Both the position numbers and the translations under genes were made by a program. The notes under the pieces were generated by a model. It was given only the letters and a program-made list of their open reading frames with translations. It had not been told where the DNA came from and did no database searches. A DNA stretch of 5,629 nucleotides, taken from JAIVJN01 sp036732565. GTDB taxonomy: Bacteria > Acidobacteriota > Vicinamibacteria > Vicinamibacterales > UBA2999. The DNA is taken from NCBI GenBank assembly GCA_036732565.1, contig DAINCF010000476.1, forward strand, positions 1-5,629, in the 5' to 3' direction. This document shows, one piece after another, positions 1-4,205 of the stretch (positions are counted from its first letter, which is position 1; the number at the start of each line of letters is the position of its first letter).

Positions 1-57
1 CCGGCCACGCCCGCGCCGCAGCAGCCGCTCGCGCAGGGGCAAAAAGTCGGCGCTTAG
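1..57 (+). CDS. 3' end of an unidentified gene (Pro/Ala/Gln-rich C-terminus)
   Basis: Frame 1 is open from the window edge to a TAG at 55-57 and would give 18 residues, beginning PATPAPQQPLAQ and ending GQKVGA. A second in-frame stop (TAA, 61-63) follows at once. The Pro/Ala/Gln-rich tail looks like a disordered C-terminus, of the sort found on small membrane or periplasmic proteins; SecG of some bacteria ends this way, but that is only a guess. It lies 48 nt upstream of the methyltransferase-like gene on the same strand. The piece is too short to identify, and an open frame this short in GC-rich DNA could be chance. Confidence 0.4.
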   Translation, partial: PATPAPQQPLAQGQKVGA

Positions 58-69
58 CCGTAAACTGGA

Positions 70-95
70 GTCGCACGGCGATCCCGCCGTGCGAC
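70..95 (+). promoter_or_regulatory. Perfect 11-bp hairpin just before the methyltransferase-like gene
   Basis: GTCGCACGGCG (70-80) and CGCCGTGCGAC (85-95) are exact reverse complements separated by the 4-nt loop ATCC, giving a very stable GC-rich stem. No T-run follows (GTCTGACCCG), so it is not a canonical intrinsic terminator for the upstream gene, although it could end or stabilise that transcript. It ends 10 nt before the ATG at 106. The only Shine-Dalgarno-like GGAG (67-70) lies on the far side of the stem, so the hairpin may place or mask the ribosome site. The structure is seen directly; its role is inferred. Confidence 0.45.
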
Positions 96-105
96 GTCTG
101 ACCCG

Positions 106-798
106 ATGTCCAGCGCGACCCGTTCTCTCAGCGATTTGTTCTCGATGTTCGGCGGCCGCCGCGCCGCCGATCCTGGTGCGGTCGACCGGGTAGCCCCCCC
201 TCTGTCGCAAGAGCCGGAACATGCCACCAAGGCGCTCGCGAAGTTCCTGAAATATCTTCAGGCGCGTGAAGGCCCGGCGCTCATCGACCTCGGTCCGGTC
301 GTGGGCGTCAACGTCAACTTTTTCGGCGAGCAGCTCGGCTGCCGCATCCGCGTCGAGGACGTCTTCGCCGATCTCGATCGCTTCTCAAAAGAGGGCCGTA
401 TCGCCGATCTGCCCGCGTTCCTCGAGAAGCGCTTCCCGCAGGCCCCCGAGAGCGTCGACGGCATCCTCTGCTGGGATGTGTTCGACTTCCTCGATCGGCC
501 CGCCGCCCAGGCGCTTGCCGTGGCGTTGACGCGCCTGCTGCGTCCCGACGGCGCGCTGCTCGGTTTCTTCAGCACGGCCGACGCGCGCGAGCAGGCGTAC
601 ACCAAATTCATCGTCGTGGACGAGACCCATCTGCGGTACCGCAAGTACCCGTCGGTGCGGGCGCGGCAGCGTGCGTTGCTCAATCGAGACATCATCAAGC
701 TCTTCGAGAACCTGCGAGTCACCGACTCGTTCCTCTTGAAGAACAACGTGCGCGAGATCCTCTTTCGCAAGCCTGCCTATCTGGCCTTCGGCACGTAA
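106..798 (+). CDS. Class I methyltransferase-like protein with degenerate SAM-binding loop
   Basis: A 230-aa soluble protein with no signal peptide or membrane segment. Residues 1-45 are low-complexity and probably a flexible lead. From about residue 46 the order of elements fits a class I (Rossmann-type) SAM-dependent methyltransferase. A first strand and loop lie at 58-75 (ALIDLGPVVGVNVNFFGE), an acidic pair ends strand 2 at E84-D85, and strand 4 at 117-130 (VDGILCWDVFDFLD) leads into a helix. The typical RLLRPDGALLGFF segment sits at 144-155. The motif I loop, normally D/E-x-G-x-G-x-G, reads DLGPVVG here, so SAM binding is doubtful. The C-terminal third (170-230) is basic and I do not recognise it. 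The ATG at 106 is the only usual start between the upstream in-frame stops and Met14; no Shine-Dalgarno lies at normal distance, but a hairpin stands directly in front. The SAM hydrolase gene begins 51 nt downstream on the same strand. The fold is likely; substrate and activity are unknown. Confidence 0.8.
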   Translation: MSSATRSLSDLFSMFGGRRAADPGAVDRVAPPLSQEPEHATKALAKFLKYLQAREGPALIDLGPVVGVNVNFFGEQLGCRIRVEDVFADLDRFSKEGRIADLPAFLEKRFPQAPESVDGILCWDVFDFLDRPAAQALAVALTRLLRPDGALLGFFSTADAREQAYTKFIVVDETHLRYRKYPSVRARQRALLNRDIIKLFENLRVTDSFLLKNNVREILFRKPAYLAFGT

Positions 799-823
799 CG
801 TCCGTCGGGTGATCGACGACGGG

Positions 824-849
824 GGCGTGGAGGGCCCCCAAGCCACGCC
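824..849 (+). promoter_or_regulatory. Hairpin abutting the SAM hydrolase start codon and covering part of its RBS
   Basis: GGCGTGG (824-830) pairs exactly with CCACGCC (843-849), and the ATG follows at 850. The likely Shine-Dalgarno GGAGGG (829-834) is split: its first two G residues lie in the stem and the rest in the loop. A competing 6-bp stem, GGGGGC (821-826) with GCCCCC (834-839), would place GTGGAGG in its loop. Spacing from GGAGGG to the ATG is 15 nt, longer than usual, which also makes structure-dependent initiation plausible. The pairing is seen; a regulatory role is inferred and could be chance in GC-rich DNA. Confidence 0.3.
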
Positions 850-1647
850 ATGGCACGCCCGCTCGTCGCTCTATTGTCGGATTTCGGGACGCGCGACCAC
901 TACGCCGGCACTATGAAGGCAGTCGTGCTCGGTGTGTGTCCCGACGCGACGCTCGTGGATATCGGGCACGATCTCCCGCCGCATGACATCGTCGCCGGCG
1001 CCCTTGAGCTCGCGGCGTGCTACCGGTACTTCCCCGCGGGCACCGTGTTTCTGGTGGTCGTCGATCCCGGCGTGGGCTCGGGCCGGCGCGGCATCGCCGC
1101 CGAAGCCGGCGACTTTCGTTTCGTCGCGCCCGACAACGGCGTGCTCACGGCGGTGTTTCGCGATCAGCCGCCGAAGCGCGTGGTCGAGCTGAGCGAGCGC
1201 AAGTACGCACGGCCGACGGTCAGCCGCACGTTCGAGGGCCGCGACCGCTTCGCGCCGGCGGCGGGCTGGCTGGCCAAGGGCATCACACTGACGAGCCTTG
1301 GCCGCAGCGTGACGGATCACGTAATGCTCGATCTGCCCGAAGCGATCGCGAGCGCGGATGGCCTGCGCGGTCAGGTGGTGCGCGTCGATCGCTTTGGCAA
1401 TCTGATCACCAACATCGACCGCAAGCGTTTCGAGAAAGTGGCCGGTGGCGGTCCCGTGGCCGTCAGGCTCGAAGCCCACGACATCCCCCGCATCGTCAAC
1501 ACCTACGCCGAGGCCGCGCCTGGAGAGATCTGTGCCTTGTTCGGCAGCACGGATCACCTGGAGATCGCCGTACCGGCCGGCAGCGCCGCCGAGCGCTTCG
1601 GCCTCGGTCGCGGCGCCATCGTCACAGTCCTGCACCCTGAACCCTAG
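850..1647 (+). CDS. SAM hydrolase / SAM hydroxide adenosyltransferase (DUF62 family)
   Basis: A 265-aa cytoplasmic protein of the DUF62 (SAM_adeno_trans) family, relatives of fluorinase and chlorinase. Characterised non-halogenating members split S-adenosylmethionine with water to adenosine and methionine. Family signatures appear in order: LLSDFGTRDHYAGTMK at 8-23, HDLPPHDI at 40-47, FLVVVDPGVGSGRRGIA at 67-83, APDNGVL at 93-99, TFEGRDRFAP at 127-136, and the C-terminal-domain signature VDRFGNLITNI at 179-189. D72 and R79 fit the Asp and Arg of the catalytic Asp-Arg-His triad described for the Pyrococcus enzyme. The His usually found in TFHGRD is Glu129 here. Length is normal and the protein looks complete. 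The start is supported by the family N-terminus (VALLSDFG within ten residues). The methyltransferase-like gene lies 51 nt upstream. Older annotation may say 'SAM-dependent chlorinase/fluorinase'; I see no reason to claim halogenation. The stop codon lies within a short tandem repeat. Confidence 0.93.
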   Translation: MARPLVALLSDFGTRDHYAGTMKAVVLGVCPDATLVDIGHDLPPHDIVAGALELAACYRYFPAGTVFLVVVDPGVGSGRRGIAAEAGDFRFVAPDNGVLTAVFRDQPPKRVVELSERKYARPTVSRTFEGRDRFAPAAGWLAKGITLTSLGRSVTDHVMLDLPEAIASADGLRGQVVRVDRFGNLITNIDRKRFEKVAGGGPVAVRLEAHDIPRIVNTYAEAAPGEICALFGSTDHLEIAVPAGSAAERFGLGRGAIVTVLHPEP

Positions 1648-1660
1648 AACCTAGAACCCC
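1634..1660 (+). repeat. Short telomere-like heptamer repeat over the SAM hydrolase stop codon
   Basis: Successive units ACCCTGA (1634-1640), ACCCTAGA (1641-1648), ACCTAGA (1649-1655) and ACCCC (1656-1660) form an imperfect 7-8-nt tandem array. The first units encode the last residues (HPEP) and supply the TAG stop. AGAACC (1653-1658) can also pair with GGTTCT (1668-1673) across a 9-nt loop, a weak stem with no T-run after it. Similar ACCCTGA or ACCCTAGA runs tend to occur between genes in some high-GC genomes. What they do is not known to me. Confidence 0.45.
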
Positions 1661-1672
1661 GCAACCCGGTTC

Positions 1673-1681
1673 TGATACGAT
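1673..1681 (+). promoter_or_regulatory. Possible extended -10 element upstream of glpX
   Basis: TG (1673-1674), one base, then TACGAT (1676-1681) matches an extended -10 pattern (TGnTAnnnT) in the 83-nt gap between the SAM hydrolase and glpX. No good -35 lies 16-18 nt upstream. Transcription would start near 1688 and leave a leader of about 43 nt. This gap is the only one of any size between 850 and 3988 on the + strand, so a glpX promoter is expected about here. The match itself is weak. Confidence 0.2.
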
Positions 1682-1730
1682 TCGACGTTTGCCGTATTCA
1701 TTGCAGAACTGGCCGTGAGGCCCAGGGGAG

Positions 1731-2750
1731 ATGATGGCAAAGACCGACCGGCGCAAGGCCATGGAATCGGATCTCTCGCTCGAGTTCCTCCGCGTGGTGG
1801 AACAGGCGGCGATCGCGTGCGCCCACACGATGGGCCAGGGCAATCGACACGAGTCCGACCAGGTGGCCGTCGAGGCGATGCGCAAGGAGATGGACACCGT
1901 CCCGATCGACGGCACCATCGTCATCGGCGAAGGGGAGCGCGACGAGGCGCCGATGCTCTACATCGGGGAGAAGGTCGGGCTCGCGCATCACGAGGGGAAT
2001 GGCGGGCGTCATTACGACGAGGTTGACATCGCCGTCGATCCGCTCGAGGGCACGAACCTCTGCGCCCTCGGGCAGCCCAACGCGATTGCCGTGCTGGCCG
2101 CGTCCGAGAGCGGCGGGTTGTTGCACGCGCCCGACATCTACATGGAGAAGCTGGTCGTCGGGCCGAGCTCCAAGCATCTGGTGGATCTCGATGCGCCGGT
2201 CAGAGACAACCTTCGCGCCATCGCCCGCAGCGTCGGGCGCCAGGTCGACGAATTGACCGTCGTCGTGCTCGATCGGCCGCGACACGAGAATCTGATCGCC
2301 GACATTCGCGCGACGGGTGCCCGCATTCGTTTGATCGGTGACGGCGACCTGTCGGCCGGCATCGCCGCGGCGGTGTCGGGCACGGGCGTGCACGCGGTGA
2401 TGGGCATCGGCGGTGCGCCCGAGGGCGTGCTGACGGCGGCCGCCATGCGCTGTCTGAACGGCGAGATCTTCGCGCGGCTGGTCGTCGACAAGCCGGAGCA
2501 CGAAGAGCGCTGCCGTTCCATGGGCATCACCAACTTCAAGAGGGTCTATCGCTCCGACGATCTCGCCTCGGGTCGGAGCCTCATCTTCGCGGCCACGGGC
2601 GTGACCGACGGCGCGTTGATGAGGGGCGTGCGGTTCTTCGGTGACGGCATCCGCACCAGCTCGCTCGTGATGCAGACCAACCCGCATCGGATTCGCTTCA
2701 TCGATGCGATTCAAGTGCACCGGGGCCCGGCGGTGAAGATCCGATTCTGA
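1731..2750 (+). CDS. glpX: Fructose-1,6-bisphosphatase class II (GlpX)
   Basis: Hydrolyses fructose 1,6-bisphosphate to fructose 6-phosphate in gluconeogenesis; in some bacteria the class II enzyme also acts on sedoheptulose 1,7-bisphosphate. The 339-aa protein follows the Escherichia coli GlpX pattern throughout. It shows DGTIVIGEGERDEAPMLYIGE at 60-80 (metal and substrate acids), VDPLEGT at 102-108 (Li+-sensitive phosphatase signature with Asp and Glu ligands), DIYMEK at 135-140 (substrate Tyr), GDGD at 203-206 and GIGGAPEG at 225-232 with the catalytic Glu231. No key residue is missing. The start is ambiguous. AGGGGAG (1724-1730) touches ATG 1731 and leaves about 4 nt to the adjoining ATG 1734. 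Met11 (1761) aligns with the E. coli N-terminus (MESDLSLEF against MRRELAIEF), so a 10-residue extension or a later start are both possible. The transporter follows with almost no gap and may be translationally coupled. Confidence 0.95.
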   Translation: MMAKTDRRKAMESDLSLEFLRVVEQAAIACAHTMGQGNRHESDQVAVEAMRKEMDTVPIDGTIVIGEGERDEAPMLYIGEKVGLAHHEGNGGRHYDEVDIAVDPLEGTNLCALGQPNAIAVLAASESGGLLHAPDIYMEKLVVGPSSKHLVDLDAPVRDNLRAIARSVGRQVDELTVVVLDRPRHENLIADIRATGARIRLIGDGDLSAGIAAAVSGTGVHAVMGIGGAPEGVLTAAAMRCLNGEIFARLVVDKPEHEERCRSMGITNFKRVYRSDDLASGRSLIFAATGVTDGALMRGVRFFGDGIRTSSLVMQTNPHRIRFIDAIQVHRGPAVKIRF

Positions 2751-2782
2751 ACGTCCTCTCACCCTCGCAGGCCCGTCGGAAC

Positions 2783-3988
2783 GTGTTCGTCTCGGCCGCG
2801 GCCGGCTGCATCGGCTTCACCGGCTTTACGCTCGTGATGCCGTTCCTGCCCCTGTACATCAGCAACGAGCTCGGGGTGACGGACGTCGGCCAGGTCGCGT
2901 TCTGGACTGGGCTGACGCTCGGCGCGACGCCGGCGGTGACCGCGATCAGCGCGCCGCTCTGGGGACGTGTCGGCGATCGCTACGGCAGCAAGCTGCTCGT
3001 CGTCCGGTCGCTCACCGCGTTCGTGTTGACGAAGGCGGCGATGGCGTTCGTCACCGCGCCGTGGCAGCTCTTCGCCCTGCGCGCGCTCCTGGGCCTGTTC
3101 GCCGGCTATGGCGCGCTGACCGTGTCCATGGCCGCCGAGTCGGTGCCGCGCGAGCGCATGGCCTCGGCGATTGGCATCGTCCAGATGGGGCAGCGCCTCG
3201 GCCCGGCGATGGGCCCGGTGATGGGTGGGGTCCTCGCCCCGCTCGTCGGGCTCCGCCGGGCGTTCCTGGTGGCGGCAGCCTTCTACTTCGTCGCGCTCAT
3301 TCTGGTGGCACTGGTCTATCGCGAGCCGCCCAAGGAGCCCGCGGCGGTCGCGCGTCGCAGCTCGAAAGCCGTGCTCCTGGAGCTCACGCGCCTGCCCGGG
3401 TTCGTCCTCCTGCTCGGCGTGATTCTGACGATGCAGATTGTCGATCGCAGCTTCGGTCCCATTCTGCCGCTGTACGTCGAACAGATCGGCATGCCGGCGT
3501 CGCGCGTCTCCCTCGTCGCCGGCGTGTTGTTCTCGCTCTCGGCCCTCTCGGCCGCGGTGGGTCACCGTCTGGCCGACCGCCTGCTGCAGAAGTGGTCCGG
3601 TCGCGTGCTGATCGCCACCGCGGCGTTCGCGGCCGCGCTCGCGATTGCGCTGATCGGCGCCGTGCCCTCGGTGTGGGCGCTCGCCCTCGGGATTGCCTTC
3701 AGCGGCGTGGCCATCGGCGTCGCGATGACCACGGCCTATTCGTCGGCGGGAAGCCTGCTGCCAGGCGATGCCCACGCCACCGGATTCGGGTTGATGACGA
3801 CGGCATCGTTGACAGGGCTGGCGGCGAGCCCGGTGATCGCCGGGCTCATCGGGGGCACCAGCCTGCGGATCGTCTTCGCGTTGGATGTCGTGGCGTTGTT
3901 GGTGCTCGGATGGGCGGTTCATCGACGGATGACGAATCGTCCGATCACTGCTCATCCACCGGTGGTTTCCGATACTTCTGTTTCCTGA
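2783..3988 (+). CDS. Major facilitator superfamily transporter, DHA1-like drug/metabolite efflux
   Basis: From the GTG at 2783 this is a 401-aa inner-membrane protein with about 12 transmembrane helices, roughly 4-25, 38-60, 71-91, 95-116, 127-153, 158-178, 205-230, 241-262, 272-292, 297-320, 333-356 and 360-381. A charged loop (179-203) lies between the halves. MFS motif A is clear at 61-72 (GRVGDRYGSKLL), with a weaker copy in the second half near 260-273. Helix 5 carries RLGPAMGPVMGG (138-149), the motif C pattern of drug:H+ antiporters, so export by proton exchange is likely; the substrate is unknown. The start is uncertain. GTG 2783 has no good ribosome site and cuts close to helix 1. 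The frame stays open upstream to a CTG at 2747 that overlaps the glpX TGA and has GGTGA 10 nt before it; that start adds 12 residues including a basic ARRN before helix 1. The 3' end overlaps the - strand small ORF by 44 nt. Confidence 0.9.
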   Translation: MFVSAAAGCIGFTGFTLVMPFLPLYISNELGVTDVGQVAFWTGLTLGATPAVTAISAPLWGRVGDRYGSKLLVVRSLTAFVLTKAAMAFVTAPWQLFALRALLGLFAGYGALTVSMAAESVPRERMASAIGIVQMGQRLGPAMGPVMGGVLAPLVGLRRAFLVAAAFYFVALILVALVYREPPKEPAAVARRSSKAVLLELTRLPGFVLLLGVILTMQIVDRSFGPILPLYVEQIGMPASRVSLVAGVLFSLSALSAAVGHRLADRLLQKWSGRVLIATAAFAAALAIALIGAVPSVWALALGIAFSGVAIGVAMTTAYSSAGSLLPGDAHATGFGLMTTASLTGLAASPVIAGLIGGTSLRIVFALDVVALLVLGWAVHRRMTNRPITAHPPVVSDTSVS

Positions 3989-4079
3989 GCGGCCGCTTGG
4001 TCTTGTCCTCGTGCCTCCGTTCGGTTTGCCGCGGCAACGGCGCGCGAGGCAGAGTCGGTTTGCGCTTCGGTTTCTTCAT
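3945..4079 (-). CDS. Small, strongly basic, Pro-rich hypothetical protein (44 aa)
   Basis: On the - strand an ATG at 4079 opens 44 codons ending in TGA (3945-3947). The protein starts MKKPKRKPTLPRAPLPRQ, continues with HEDKTKRP and RKQKYRKPP, and ends VDEQ. About 40% is Lys or Arg with many Pro, so it is probably disordered and likely to bind nucleic acid or ribosomes; I cannot name a family. About three quarters of its codons end in G or C, as expected for coding sequence here. GAGGGGG (- strand, 4096-4090) lies 10 nt upstream as a possible ribosome site, and it is the terminal part of the inverted repeat. The ORF is convergent with and overlaps the transporter's last 44 nt, and is divergent from hflX. 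A chance ORF antisense to a gene end is the main alternative, but composition and layout (basic body, acidic tip) speak for a real small gene. Confidence 0.5.
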   Translation of the reverse strand: MKKPKRKPTLPRAPLPRQTERRHEDKTKRPLRKQKYRKPPVDEQ

Positions 4080-4081
4080 AT

Positions 4082-4194
4082 GGGGTCAGCCCCCTCGGCA
4101 AAGTTTGCGCACCTGTGGGAAACTCAGAAGGGCGAACCGTGACACGCCATGAGTTTTCCACAGGTACGCAAACTTTGTTGAGGGGGCTGACCCC
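4082..4194. repeat. 113-bp inverted-repeat element (REP/MITE-like) between the small ORF and hflX
   Basis: The left arm 4082-4126 (starts GGGGTCAGCCCCCTC, ends AAACTCA) and right arm 4150-4194 are 45-nt inverted copies with 41 of 45 positions matching; the loop is 23 nt (4127-4149). All four differences are transitions. Read as + strand RNA, three become G-U pairs and one a C-A mismatch, so almost the full stem can form. Each tip is also a small palindrome (GGGG-TCAG-CCCC). Such GGGGTC-AG-CCCC palindromes resemble the repeats mobilised by REP-associated IS200-like tyrosine transposases in high-GC environmental bacteria; this is from memory. No transposase lies in the window, so it would be a non-autonomous copy. 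I see no clear target-site duplication. No T-run follows either arm, so it is not a standard terminator. Confidence 0.8.
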
Positions 4195-4205
4195 GTTAGG
4201 GCAGC

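Noticed and set aside
871..1635. A 254-codon open frame on the - strand opposite the SAM hydrolase
   Set aside because: It is the mirror of a well-supported DUF62 gene, with no ribosome site or motif of its own.
850..1647. A halogenase (chlorinase/fluorinase) role for the DUF62 protein
   Set aside because: General family names mention halogenation, but the residues and context fit the water-using hydrolase branch better, and no halometabolite genes are present.
1634..1660. The heptamer array as a CRISPR or other repeat-spacer array
   Set aside because: The units are 7-8 nt and directly adjacent with no spacers.
1698..2762. A 354-codon open frame on the - strand opposite glpX
   Set aside because: glpX on the + strand matches its family end to end; the antisense product has no recognisable motif and a shadow-like composition.
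2759..3955. A 398-codon open frame on the - strand opposite the transporter
   Set aside because: Its product is a low-complexity mixture of Arg, His, Glu, Gln and Gly without domain character, while the + strand gives a clear MFS protein with motifs A and C. It is a by-product of GC-rich codons.
4154..4162. TTTTCCACA, a match to a relaxed DnaA box, in the right arm of the repeat
   Set aside because: Only one copy occurs, the other arm has a changed base that breaks the match, and no AT-rich unwinding region or dnaA/dnaN/gidA genes are nearby. An origin is not supported.
4082..4194. The inverted repeat as an intrinsic terminator for the transporter or the small ORF
   Set aside because: No T-run follows either arm, the stem is far longer than usual, and it lies upstream of the start codons of both flanking genes on the strands concerned.
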